Notes: generated by a model from the letters alone, not told the origin. A DNA stretch of 64,000 bases from Isoptericola halotolerans (GCF_013149785.1 NZ_JABEZU010000001.1:1302001-1366000); one strand, 5' to 3'. Counted from the first letter of the stretch, positions 31,253-40,251 are shown. Numbers and translations: made by a program.

Positions 31253-33562
31253 TCAGGCGATGTCGCAGGTCACGCCGTCGAGCGCGAAGTCGTCCGGCGC
31301 CGTGTTGATGCCGGAGTGCGACCCGTTGAAGCCGAACGACACCGAGCCGCCCGGTGCGATGGTGCTCGACCACGCCGCCGGTGTGATCGTCACCGCGGGT
31401 CCGGCCTGCGAGGCCGAGGCCGACCAGATCTGGTCGACGGTCTGGCCGTCGGCGAAGGTGAACGTCAGCTCCCAGCCGTCGACGGCCGTGTCGGAGTCGT
31501 TCGTGAGCACGAAGGACCCGGTGAAGCCGTTGCCCCACGAGTTCGCCGAGTAGTCCACGACGCAGCCGCCGCCGGGTGTGACGTCCCCGTCCTCGGTCGT
31601 CACCGTCAGCGGCGCCGAGGCAGCAGAGGAGTTCCCGGCCGCGTCGTAGGCCGTCACCGTGTACGAGTACGTCGTCCCGGCGGTCAGGCCCGTGTCGGTC
31701 ACCGAGGTGGCGGTCACGTCGGCGACGAGGTCGCCGTCACGGTGCACCCGGTAGCCGGCCACGCCGGTGTCGTCGCTGGACGCCGACCAGCTCAGCGCCA
31801 CCGAGGACTGCGTGACGGCCCCCGCCGTGAGACCCGTCGGGACGGTCGGTGCCTCGGTGTCCTCGCCACCGGTCGCCTCGTCGGTCGTCACGGTGAGCGC
31901 GGCCGAGGCGGCCGAGACGTTGCCCGCGGCGTCCCGGGCGGTGACGGTGACCTCGTAGTTGGTGTCCGGGCTGAGCCCGGTGACCGTGGCGGACGTGCTC
32001 GTCGCCGTGGCGGCAGGCTCGCCGTCCACCAGCACGGTGTAGCCGGTCACCCCGACGTCGTCGGACGACGCGTCCCAGGACAGGGAGACGGAGGTCGCGG
32101 TGGTCGCCGTGACCTCGACGCCCGTGGGTGCCGTGGGCGCCTCGGTGTCGGGGTCGACCGTGCCGTCGGCGTCGATCGCCGGGTAGGCGTTGGCCACGAG
32201 CATCTCGAACTGTGCCTGGAACCACTGGCCGGCCACCGGGGCGCCCGGGAGCGCGCCGGTGAAGTTGCCGCCCAGGCGATCCTGCTCGGAGTAGGTCGGG
32301 TCGCACATCCGGTCGAAGCCCTTGCCCTGGTCGTTGTCGAGCTCCTGGGAGTGGCCGTCGGACTCGCCCGGGGGCTTGACCCACACGTAGGCGTGCAGGT
32401 TCGAGCCGGGGCTCGCGTCCGGGGCCACCGTCGGGCGTTCGCCGATGCCCTGGCCGTCCGGGTTGCACCAGGCACCGCGGTGGTTGCGGCGGTCGATGCG
32501 CGACTCGTCGACGAAGGTGTTCAGGTTCGTCGAGGTGCTCGGGGCCGTCGGGCGGTCCGGGCCGCCCCAGCCGTTGCGGGACGTGTCGATCAGCATGCCG
32601 ATCCGCTCCGGTGCGCCGAGGGCGATGAGCCGCGAGCGCAGCTCGGCCGTCCAGTCGTGCTCGCCGAAGTTGGGGTTCCATTCGTAGAACTCGGACTGCC
32701 GGACGAACGTGCCCGGAGTGAAGTCCGTGTTCGTCAGGAACGGCTCGGACAGCGGCGTGGAGTTGGAGGTGTTGGACACGAACCCGGCGACACCGTCGTA
32801 GCCGTAGGTGCTGGAGGTGATGACGTCGTGGAACTCGTTCGCGCCGCCCGCGGCGTTGTCGGGCCAGCCGAGCCAGCCCGCGTGGGCGGCGTCGATGTAG
32901 GAGTAGACGTTGCCGGCCTCGTACAGCCGGTCGAGCGCGTAGGCGACGCCCTCGCGGTAGTACGGCGCAGACTGCTGGCACTCCTGGTGGCTCATGTTGG
33001 TGACCATGTTCGGCAGGGAGTCCGGCTCGATGGTCGCCACGACCCGTAGGTCGGCGTACTGGGGTTCGGCGAGCATGTCGGCGATGACGTCGACGTACTC
33101 GGTCTTGTAGTGCTCCATGCCCTCCGGCGTCGCCGGGACCAGGCCCTGGGAGGCGAGCGCGAAGCAGTCTCGCCCGGGCAGGTTGTAGATCACCAGGTTG
33201 AACACCAGGGGTGTGCTGCCCTGCTGCTGCTCGAGGGCGGCGTCGAGGTGGAAGCGCAGGCCGGGGCCGTCCTCGTTGCCGGCGATGGCTGTCGTGCGGT
33301 CCATCCACACGGCCGTCGGTGTGTCGGCGACGGCCCGCATCTGGTCGGCCAGCTCTCCGCCGGCGACGTCGGCCGCGTCGTGCACGGCTGCCGACCAGAA
33401 GGAGTTCACGTACTGGTCCGCGCCGACGAAGGGGTTCTCGACGCGATCCGCGGCCGAGGCCGTGGTGGTCGTCAGCGGGACGACAGCCAGGGCCGCCGCC
33501 GTGGCGAGTGCGAGGGAGCGGACCGTCGCGGCTCTGCGCGGTCGCCAGGATCGAGATCGCAC
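31253..33562 (-). CDS. Secreted GH6 cellobiohydrolase with two FN3 domains and CBM2
   Basis: A 769-residue secreted exocellulase. A 37-residue signal peptide ends TTTASAA. The GH6 domain spans about 39-465: YNLPGRDCFALASQG has the water-positioning Asp132, TIEPDSLPN the catalytic acid Asp181, YIDAAHAGWLGW and LIDTSRNGWGG line the tunnel. Two FN3 domains follow (about 474-560 and 569-655), each ending in the AAGNSSA/AAGNVSA strand, then CBM2 from Cys666. The plan matches the non-reducing-end cellobiohydrolase of Cellulomonas fimi (CbhA), with two rather than three FN3 repeats. The GTG at 33562 follows GGAGG. Operators lie at 33640-33678. Confidence 0.95.
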   Translation of the reverse strand: MRSRSWRPRRAATVRSLALATAAALAVVPLTTTTASAADRVENPFVGADQYVNSFWSAAVHDAADVAGGELADQMRAVADTPTAVWMDRTTAIAGNEDGPGLRFHLDAALEQQQGSTPLVFNLVIYNLPGRDCFALASQGLVPATPEGMEHYKTEYVDVIADMLAEPQYADLRVVATIEPDSLPNMVTNMSHQECQQSAPYYREGVAYALDRLYEAGNVYSYIDAAHAGWLGWPDNAAGGANEFHDVITSSTYGYDGVAGFVSNTSNSTPLSEPFLTNTDFTPGTFVRQSEFYEWNPNFGEHDWTAELRSRLIALGAPERIGMLIDTSRNGWGGPDRPTAPSTSTNLNTFVDESRIDRRNHRGAWCNPDGQGIGERPTVAPDASPGSNLHAYVWVKPPGESDGHSQELDNDQGKGFDRMCDPTYSEQDRLGGNFTGALPGAPVAGQWFQAQFEMLVANAYPAIDADGTVDPDTEAPTAPTGVEVTATTATSVSLSWDASSDDVGVTGYTVLVDGEPAATATSTSATVTGLSPDTNYEVTVTARDAAGNVSAASAALTVTTDEATGGEDTEAPTVPTGLTAGAVTQSSVALSWSASSDDTGVAGYRVHRDGDLVADVTATSVTDTGLTAGTTYSYTVTAYDAAGNSSAASAPLTVTTEDGDVTPGGGCVVDYSANSWGNGFTGSFVLTNDSDTAVDGWELTFTFADGQTVDQIWSASASQAGPAVTITPAAWSSTIAPGGSVSFGFNGSHSGINTAPDDFALDGVTCDIA

Positions 33563-33639
33563 GGGATCCTCCAGAGATCGGGGGCACGGGCCTCGTCGCT
33601 CGTGCGCCGGGCGAGGTGCCCGGTGTTCCCAACGTGGCC

Positions 33640-33678
33640 TGGTTGCGCTCCCACGCGCACGCCGCCGAAACGTTTAGG
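33640..33678 (-). promoter_or_regulatory. Paired operator-like sites upstream of GH6
   Basis: TGGTTGCGCTCCCA (33640-33653) matches the palindrome TGGGAGCGCTCCCA of Thermobifida-type CelR operators in 12 of 14 positions. CCGAAACGTTTAGG (33665-33678), with the core AAACGTTT at 33668-33675, reads CCTAAACGTTTCGG on the coding strand and is nearly the same as the element before GH48. The two centres are 25 bases apart. Confidence 0.65.
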
Positions 33679-34714
33679 TGACGACGGGCGCCGGCGGGGG
33701 AGCGGTCGTGCCCCGGATCACGAGACGTGCCGTGGGAGGTGCGGCGGCGGGCCCGACCTGCAACGCTGCTGCGACGGCAGGGGCGAGGTCGTGCCAGGGC
33801 CGCGCCACCGCGGTGAGCTGCGGGTCCACCAGCCGGCACGTCGCGGCGTCGGCCCCGGAGACCACCGAGACGTCCCAGGGGACGCGCAGGTCGCGGTGCC
33901 GGGCAGCCTCCAGGACGGCCAGCGCCGTGAGGTCGCCGTCGGTCACCACCGCCGTCGGCCGCTGCTCGTCGGTGAACAGGCGCGCGGCCGCTGCTCCCGC
34001 CGCCGCCGACGACGCCTCGACCACCGTGACGGTCGCCACGAGACCGGCCGTAGCGGTCAGCAGCCCGGAGTGCAGTGCCCGGGAGACGTCGCCGTCGGCG
34101 CTCGCCGCGAGCAGCACGATGTCGCGGTGGCCCAGGTCGACCAGGTAGCGCCCGACGGCTTCCTCCGCTGCTCCGTCGAACCAGACGGTGCGCTCGGCGC
34201 CCCCGGCACCCGGCACCGGCGGAGTGATCGCGACCACCGGCGCGCCGACCCGTGCGGCCACCCGGACACGCGGGTCGTCGACCAGAAGGTCGGGCACCAC
34301 GAACGCGGTGTGCCGCCGTTCGCTCCACGACCGCTCGAGGTCCGCGGCACCGGACCGAGGATCGGCGGCGACCTCGACCGCGAGCGCGACGCCGTCGAGC
34401 ACGCCGCGCAGCCCGGCGGCGAGGTCGAGCGCGGCCGATGCGCTGTGCGTGGAGCTTGTACCGTCGAGCGCCTGGAGGCCGACGCTGGTGACGGCGTCCG
34501 TCCGCATGGACCGGGCCGCGGCGCTGGGTCGCCAGTCGAGGTCCTGGGCCACCTTGAGCACGTGGCGCCGGGTGGTCTCGGACACCCCGCGTCGGCCGTT
34601 GAGCGCGTACGACACGACGGCGATCGAGACCCCGGCGGCGCGGGCGACGTCGGTGATGGTCACGCGTCGTCGAGGTCCGGTCCGGGGGCCGTCGCCACCT
34701 TGCGATCTGGGCAC
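33674..34714 (-). CDS. LacI-family repressor of the cellulase locus
   Basis: About 346 residues from a GTG at 34714. The N-terminal HTH is RRRVTITDVARAAGVSIAVVSYALNGRRGVS, followed by the hinge helix region WRPSAAARSMRT and a periplasmic-binding-type effector domain. It probably represses the flanking hydrolases until an oligosaccharide binds. Other starts (ATG 34744, GTG 34663) are possible. GTG 34714 was chosen because it gives the usual short N-terminal arm and follows CAGAGT by eight bases. An operator-like palindrome (34708-34721) overlaps this start, suggesting autorepression. The stop overlaps the GH6 operator at 33665-33678. The gene is divergent from the sensor gene. Confidence 0.87.
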   Translation of the reverse strand: MPRSQGGDGPRTGPRRRVTITDVARAAGVSIAVVSYALNGRRGVSETTRRHVLKVAQDLDWRPSAAARSMRTDAVTSVGLQALDGTSSTHSASAALDLAAGLRGVLDGVALAVEVAADPRSGAADLERSWSERRHTAFVVPDLLVDDPRVRVAARVGAPVVAITPPVPGAGGAERTVWFDGAAEEAVGRYLVDLGHRDIVLLAASADGDVSRALHSGLLTATAGLVATVTVVEASSAAAGAAAARLFTDEQRPTAVVTDGDLTALAVLEAARHRDLRVPWDVSVVSGADAATCRLVDPQLTAVARPWHDLAPAVAAALQVGPAAAPPTARLVIRGTTAPPPAPVVT

Positions 34715-34721
34715 GCTCCCA
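34708..34721. promoter_or_regulatory. Operator-like palindrome between repressor and sensor genes
   Basis: TGGGCACGCTCCCA matches TGGGAGCGCTCCCA in 12 of 14 positions. It lies at the probable start of the lacI gene and 68 bases before the divergent sensor gene, so it could control both. Confidence 0.6.
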
Positions 34722-34788
34722 CACTCTGCCGGTTTTCGAGGCATGATGCACCTGCGGGGGGCGCACGCAGGACTCGACGGCGAGGACG

Positions 34789-37467
34789 GTGGTGCAGGTG
34801 TCTGCATGGACACGCGGGAGCAGCAGGACGGGCAGGCCTCTGACGATCGGTGTCCTGTGCCCGGTGGTCGGAGGCCACTACTTCGGACGGGTCCTGGCAG
34901 GGATGTCGAGGGTCGTCCGGGCCGAGGGGCACCGGCTGGTGGCCGTGCAGACCTATCCTGCCGACGTCGACCGAGACGAGTTCCCGGTGCCGCCCTACCG
35001 GAGGGCTGCCCCGGGGCTGGACGTCTACGACGGGCTCGTGGTCGTCACGACAGCCCTCGCGGACGAAGAGCTCCGGCGGCTGGACGCCACCCGGCTCCCG
35101 GTGGTCACGCTCGGAGTCCCGCTCGAGGGTCTGCGCGCGCCGGCGGTGGCGCCGGACAACGCTGGTGGCGTGCGCGCGGCGGTCGACCACCTGGTGGAGC
35201 ACGGGCACCGGAGCATCGCGTTCCTCGGCAGCACCGACCAGCGTGACATCGCCGAACGGTACTCCGCGTTCCGTGACGCGGTGGCGGCGCACGGGCTGGA
35301 GCACCGGACCGAGCACGTCTACCGGACCCGGGACAACCAGGAGGCCTCGGCCGAGGCGGTCGCCCGACGGCTTGTCGAACGGGGCCTGACGACCACGGCG
35401 ACCGTCGCCGCCACCGACCGCAACGCGATCGGGTTCCTGCGAGGGCTGCACGGCGCGGACCCCGAGGGTGCCGACGGCCACGCCGTGATCGGCTTCGACA
35501 ACACGGACGTGGGCGCACGCACCTGGCCACGGCTCAGCACGGTGGACCCCCTCCATGAGGCCGTCGGCGAGCGGGCCGCCGCCCTCGTGCTGGCCCGGGC
35601 CCGCGGGGAGAGGGTCGAGGGCGTGCACCGTCTCGACACCGCCGTCCTCGTCCGGCGCGAGTCGTGCGGCTGCGCTCGCGGCACGCGCAGCACCGTCGTG
35701 GTCGCCGGCACCGCCGGGCCGCAGGACCCGGACCCGCTGGAGTCGGTGGCGCGCGTGGTCTTCGCGCGGGCCGACGGAGTGCACGGTCGGGGCGCCACCG
35801 GGGCGTGGCTGGCCATCGTGCGACAGCTCGTCGAGGCGAGCGTCGCGACCGGCCAGCCGCCGCCCGCGACGGCACTGCACGCGCTGGGCGACCGCACGGC
35901 CACGCTGCGCCCCGGACCGGGGGCGCTCGAGCAGCTCGTCCCTGCGCTGCGGGCGGAGGGGGTGCGGGTGCGCGAGCGGCTCGCGGCGCGCGCGTCGTCC
36001 GCCGCACCCGGCGAGCCCGCGGCTCCGGCCGCGATCCCCGGGCTCGCCGCCGGGGCTGCCGACGCAGTCGAGGAGGCGCTCGGCCAGGTCGTGGTGGCGG
36101 TCGTCCGGGGCTGCACCCACGGGGACCTGGCCCGGGCCGGGCGGCTCGAGCAGGATCTCGTCGACCAGAACCTCGTGGACCTCGAGCTGATGCGCTCCGA
36201 CGGCGAGTCGTTGCGCAGGCTCGACTGGATGCCCAGGGCGCGCACGACCACCGCGGCGCTGGCCCTGTGGGAGGACGATCCGGAGCGCCCGGGCGAGAGG
36301 GTGCTGCGCATCGCCGGGGCGCGTGGCGGCGCGGGTGAGCACCTCGTCGGCCGGCTCCTGCCGGCGGGGGAGTTCCCGCCGCCGGGGCTGACCGACCCCC
36401 GGTCGCTGACCGTCGTGGTGCCTGTCGCGTTCGGACGGGTCGACCGCGGGCTGCTCGCGGTCGGCGGGCTCGTCGACACCCGCGCGACGAGCCCGCGTGC
36501 CCGGTACAACCACTGGGCGGCGATGCTCGCCGTCGCCCTCGAGGCAGAGGAGTCCCTGGCCGACCTCCAGGCGCAACGGGCTCGCCTCGCCGCGGAGGCC
36601 GCGCGCGAGCGGGCGCTTGCCCAGGACGCCGCGGCGGGCGAGGAGCGGTCCACCCTGGCCTCCATCGCCTCGGACGACGGCACCTGGGACTGGGACGTCG
36701 ACGCGGGCACCGTGCGGTACTCGCAGGCCTGGGCGCGCCTGCTCGGGGAGGACCGGGCGTCGCTGGCCGACGACCCGCACGAGTGGTTCTCCCGTGTGCA
36801 CCCGGAGGACGTCCGGCGGGTGCACGCCGCGGTGGCCGCGCAGCTCTCGGGGTCGCGCGAGCCGCTCGACGTCGAGCACCGCATCCGCCGGGGGGACGGC
36901 AGCTACCTCCTCGTACGGTGCCGCGCGGTGACGGTGCACGACGCCGGGGACCGCCCCGTGCGGCTGGTCGGAGCCATGGCGGTCGTGGCCGCCTCGTCGC
37001 CGTCGCCCGGGCCGCCGCCGTCGTCTGAGCCGGAGCAGGCGACCGCCGACGCCGCGACCGGGCTGGTACCGCTCGGGCTCTTCGTCGACCGCCTCGACCG
37101 CGCCATCCGCCGGCGTCGTCGTCTGCCCGCCTACGACTGGCAGGTGCTGGCCGTCCGGCTCCCCGGAGGGGCCACCCCTGAGCTGCTCGGCCGGCTGCGC
37201 ACGGAGCTCGACGAGGACGACTGCGCCGCCGCCGTCGGGCGCGAGGGCGTCGCCGTGCTGCTGGACGCGCAGGACGGACGCTCTGCCCAGCACCGGGCGG
37301 CACGGCTCGCGGCGGTGCTGGGTCCGCAGGGGGAGGTGCGGCGCGTCACGACGGCCGAGCCCGGCGGGGCGCGCCTCGTGGCGGCCGACGTGCTCGACCG
37401 GGTCGCCGCCGATCTCAGTGCGGGAGCTCCGCCCCGGTGGCAGGTCGCCGTCGACGCCCACGCCTGA
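34789..37467 (+). CDS. Soluble sugar sensor: LacI-type binding domain + PAS + degenerate GGDEF
   Basis: An 892-residue cytosolic protein with no signal peptide, membrane segment or DNA-binding domain. Residues about 18-300 form a LacI/GalR-type periplasmic-binding domain (LTIGVLCPVVGGHYFGRVLAG at its start, ALVLARARGERVEGVHRLDT and RRESCGC near its end). A helical/GAF-like region follows, then a coiled stretch. A PAS_3-type domain spans about 620-725 (TWDWDVDAGTVRYSQAWARL, VHPEDVRR, EHRIRRGDGSY). The C-terminus is a shrunken GGDEF: ATGLVPLGLFVDRLDRAI starts like DALTGLPNR..F, but GGDEF is VGREGVAVLL, so it should not make cyclic di-GMP. It is divergent from lacI and ends 93 bases before GH48. 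The start is uncertain among GTGs at 34789, 34792 and 34798. Confidence 0.8.
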   Translation: MVQVSAWTRGSSRTGRPLTIGVLCPVVGGHYFGRVLAGMSRVVRAEGHRLVAVQTYPADVDRDEFPVPPYRRAAPGLDVYDGLVVVTTALADEELRRLDATRLPVVTLGVPLEGLRAPAVAPDNAGGVRAAVDHLVEHGHRSIAFLGSTDQRDIAERYSAFRDAVAAHGLEHRTEHVYRTRDNQEASAEAVARRLVERGLTTTATVAATDRNAIGFLRGLHGADPEGADGHAVIGFDNTDVGARTWPRLSTVDPLHEAVGERAAALVLARARGERVEGVHRLDTAVLVRRESCGCARGTRSTVVVAGTAGPQDPDPLESVARVVFARADGVHGRGATGAWLAIVRQLVEASVATGQPPPATALHALGDRTATLRPGPGALEQLVPALRAEGVRVRERLAARASSAAPGEPAAPAAIPGLAAGAADAVEEALGQVVVAVVRGCTHGDLARAGRLEQDLVDQNLVDLELMRSDGESLRRLDWMPRARTTTAALALWEDDPERPGERVLRIAGARGGAGEHLVGRLLPAGEFPPPGLTDPRSLTVVVPVAFGRVDRGLLAVGGLVDTRATSPRARYNHWAAMLAVALEAEESLADLQAQRARLAAEAARERALAQDAAAGEERSTLASIASDDGTWDWDVDAGTVRYSQAWARLLGEDRASLADDPHEWFSRVHPEDVRRVHAAVAAQLSGSREPLDVEHRIRRGDGSYLLVRCRAVTVHDAGDRPVRLVGAMAVVAASSPSPGPPPSSEPEQATADAATGLVPLGLFVDRLDRAIRRRRRLPAYDWQVLAVRLPGGATPELLGRLRTELDEDDCAAAVGREGVAVLLDAQDGRSAQHRAARLAAVLGPQGEVRRVTTAEPGGARLVAADVLDRVAADLSAGAPPRWQVAVDAHA

Positions 37468-37481
37468 CCGAGGCACGATCT

Positions 37482-37517
37482 CCTAAACGTTTCGCCGCGT
37501 TGTGGGATCGCTCCCAC
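37482..37517 (+). promoter_or_regulatory. Paired operator-like sites upstream of GH48
   Basis: CCTAAACGTTTCGC (37482-37495; core AAACGTTT 37485-37492) and GTGGGATCGCTCCCAC (37502-37517) lie 44-79 bases before GH48. The second contains TGGGATCGCTCCCA, 13 of 14 positions of TGGGAGCGCTCCCA. The same pair in the same order precedes GH6, with centres 21 bases apart here and 25 there. Confidence 0.7.
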
Positions 37518-37560
37518 TGTTCGATCGTCGGGAGGTCCGCTCAACGAAGAGAGGTTCCTC

Positions 37561-40233
37561 ATGCATCGCGCACACCTCCGCTCCCGCCTCCTGGCGGGTG
37601 CTGCGGCGTCAGCCACGGTGGTCGCCCTCGCGGCCGCCGTGCCGGCCGGCGCGGCACCACCACCGGCAGCCGCCCCGATCGCCGTGGCCGCCGACGACCT
37701 GGACACCGGGGGCGAGTACACCCAGCGGTTCCTGGAGCTGTACGACAAGGTCCACGACCCGGCCAACGGCTACTTCTCGCCCGAGGGGATCCCGTACCAC
37801 GCGGTCGAGACCCTCATGGTCGAGGCACCGGACCACGGGCACGAGACCACCAGCGAGGCGTACTCGTTCTGGCTGTGGCTCGAGACCTCGTACGGCCAGG
37901 TCACCGGCGACTGGGAGCCGTTCAACCACGCCTGGGACACGCTCGAGGCGTACATGATCCCGACCACGGAGAACCAGCCCACCAACGCGGCGTACGACCC
38001 GGGCAGCCCGGCGACCTACGCCCCCGAGGCCACCCACCCGCGCCACTACCCGGCCGAGCTCGACAGCTCGGTCGCCGTGGGGTCCGACCCGATCGGCGCC
38101 GAGCTGCAGCAGACCTACGGCACGCCGGAGATCTACGGCATGCACTGGCTCGCCGACGTGGACAACGTCTACGGCTTCGGGGCCGCGCCAGGATCGTCCG
38201 AGCTCCTGGGGCCGGACCACGAGGGCACGAGCTATATCAACACGTTCCAGCGCGGCCCGCAGGAGTCCGTCTGGGAGACCATCCCGCAGCCCTCGATCGA
38301 CGACTTCTCGTTCGGTGGCGAGAACGGGTACCTCGACCTGTTCACCGGTGACGCGTCCTACGCCCAGCAGTGGAAGTACACCAACGCCCCCGACGCCGAC
38401 GCCCGCGCCGTCGAGGCCGCCTACTGGGCGAACAAGTTCGCCACTGAGCAGGGGCAGCCCGAGGCCGTGGCCGAGACCGTCGGCAAGGCGTCCAAGATGG
38501 GCGACTACCTGCGCTACTCGCTGTTCGACAAGTACTTCAAGACGCCGGGCTGCGAGTCCACCGCGTGCCCGGCCGGCAGCGGCCGGGACAGCGCCCACTA
38601 CCTGCTGAGCTGGTACTACGCCTGGGGCGGTGCCCTGGACACCGCGTCGCCGTGGGCCTGGCGCATCGGCTCGAGCCATGCGCACTTCGGCTACCAGAAC
38701 CCGATGGCAGCCTGGGCGCTGGCCAACGACCCGGCCCTGACGCCGGCGTCGTCGACCGCCGGGGACGACTGGGCCGCCAGCCTCGACCGCCAGGTCGAGC
38801 TCTTCCAGTGGCTGCAGGCGCCCGAGGGCGGTATCGCCGGTGGGTCCACCAACAGCTGGGACGGCCACTACGCCGAGCGGCCCGACGACGTCGCCACCTT
38901 CTACGGCATGGCCTACACCGAGGCGCCGGTCTACCACGACCCGCCCTCGAACGAGTGGATGGGCATGCAGGGCTGGGGGGTGGAGCGCATCGCGCAGCTC
39001 TTCCACGAGACGGGCGACGAGCGCGCCGAGGACATCCTCGACGACTGGGTGCCGTGGGTCATCGACCACATCACCATCACCGACGACTCGTGGGAGATCC
39101 CGTCCAACCTGGCCTGGTCGGGCCAGCCCGACGACTGGGACCCCGCGAACCCCGGTGACAACGCCGGGCTCAGCGTCGAGGTCAGCGGCTACGGGCAGGA
39201 CGTCGGCGTGGCCGGCGCTCTCGCGCGCACGCTGATGTACTACGCGGCCGGCTCGGGGGACGTCGAGGCGCAGCAGACCGCCCACGACCTGCTCGAGGCG
39301 ATCTGGACCCAGAACAGCGACCCCCTGGGTGTCGCGACCACCGAGACCCGTGGCGACTACTCGCGGTTCGACGACGTCTACGCCGGCGACGACTCCGACG
39401 GGATCTACGTGCCCGAGGGCTGGAGCGGCACCATGCCGAACGGTGACGTCATCGAGCCCGGGGTGTCGTTCGTCGACATCCGGTCGTTCTACCTCGACGA
39501 CCCCGACTGGGCGAAGGTGCAGGACCACCTCGACGGCGGTCCTGCCCCGGAGTTCACATACCACCGGTTCTGGGCCCAGACCGCGGTGGCCACGGCGCTG
39601 GCGGACTACGACCGGTTGTTCGGCGACACGCCCGAGCCGCCGGAGGACACCGAGGCGCCGACGACGCCCCAGGACCTCACGGCCACGGTCGACGGCACCA
39701 CGGTGCAGCTGAGCTGGACGGCGTCCACCGACAACGTCCGGGTCACCGGCTACGACGTCGTCCGCGACGGTGCCGTCGTGGCGAGCGTCGGTGGCAGCAC
39801 GACGTCGTCCACGGACGCCGGGCTCGCCGAGACGACCGAGTACACGTACAGGGTCACGGCCCGTGACGCCGCGGGCAACGTCTCCGAGGCGTCCGACGCG
39901 GTGACGGTCACGACGGGGGAGGGCCAGCCGGACCCGCCGACCGGGGCCTGCACCGCCGAGTACGCGACGGCCGGCACCTGGTCGGGTGGCTACCAGGGCA
40001 CGATCACCGTCACCGCGGGCAGCGCCGGCGTCCAGGGCTGGCAGGTGCTCGCACCGGACGGCCTGACGACGTCGAACCTGTGGGGCGGCACGCTCGCCGC
40101 CGGGGTGATCAGCCCCGAGTCGTGGAACGCGAACCTCGGTGCCGGGCAGTCCGCCACCGTCGGTTTCATCGGGAACGGCGCACCGCCCGCCGCCCAGGAG
40201 CTCACCTGCACGGGGGTGGTGCCGGGGAGCTGA
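37561..40233 (+). CDS. Secreted GH48 reducing-end cellobiohydrolase with FN3 and CBM2
   Basis: An 890-residue secreted exocellulase. The signal peptide ends near AGAA (about 32). The GH48 catalytic domain covers about 45-690 and begins with YTQRFLELYDKVHDPANGYF; the catalytic acid is in HETTSEAYSFWLWLE (Glu95/Glu99), the most invariant stretch of the family. One FN3 (about 695-785) precedes a short CBM2 (from Cys797). GH48 enzymes cut processively from the reducing end and act with GH6 from the other end, and both are in this locus with matching operators. The ATG at 37561 follows AGAGAGG. The C-terminal CBM2 is shorter than typical but keeps its four aromatic sites (TWSGG, QGWQV, LWGG, SWNANLG). 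Confidence 0.95.
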   Translation: MHRAHLRSRLLAGAAASATVVALAAAVPAGAAPPPAAAPIAVAADDLDTGGEYTQRFLELYDKVHDPANGYFSPEGIPYHAVETLMVEAPDHGHETTSEAYSFWLWLETSYGQVTGDWEPFNHAWDTLEAYMIPTTENQPTNAAYDPGSPATYAPEATHPRHYPAELDSSVAVGSDPIGAELQQTYGTPEIYGMHWLADVDNVYGFGAAPGSSELLGPDHEGTSYINTFQRGPQESVWETIPQPSIDDFSFGGENGYLDLFTGDASYAQQWKYTNAPDADARAVEAAYWANKFATEQGQPEAVAETVGKASKMGDYLRYSLFDKYFKTPGCESTACPAGSGRDSAHYLLSWYYAWGGALDTASPWAWRIGSSHAHFGYQNPMAAWALANDPALTPASSTAGDDWAASLDRQVELFQWLQAPEGGIAGGSTNSWDGHYAERPDDVATFYGMAYTEAPVYHDPPSNEWMGMQGWGVERIAQLFHETGDERAEDILDDWVPWVIDHITITDDSWEIPSNLAWSGQPDDWDPANPGDNAGLSVEVSGYGQDVGVAGALARTLMYYAAGSGDVEAQQTAHDLLEAIWTQNSDPLGVATTETRGDYSRFDDVYAGDDSDGIYVPEGWSGTMPNGDVIEPGVSFVDIRSFYLDDPDWAKVQDHLDGGPAPEFTYHRFWAQTAVATALADYDRLFGDTPEPPEDTEAPTTPQDLTATVDGTTVQLSWTASTDNVRVTGYDVVRDGAVVASVGGSTTSSTDAGLAETTEYTYRVTARDAAGNVSEASDAVTVTTGEGQPDPPTGACTAEYATAGTWSGGYQGTITVTAGSAGVQGWQVLAPDGLTTSNLWGGTLAAGVISPESWNANLGAGQSATVGFIGNGAPPAAQELTCTGVVPGS

Positions 40234-40234
40234 G

Positions 40235-40251
40235 CCGGCAGACCCCGCCGG
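40235..40251 (+). terminator. Short hairpin between GH48 and the SDR gene
   Basis: CCGGC-N7-GCCGG lies right after the GH48 stop, in the 28-base gap between convergent genes. It is a weak candidate for a shared terminator. Confidence 0.35.
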
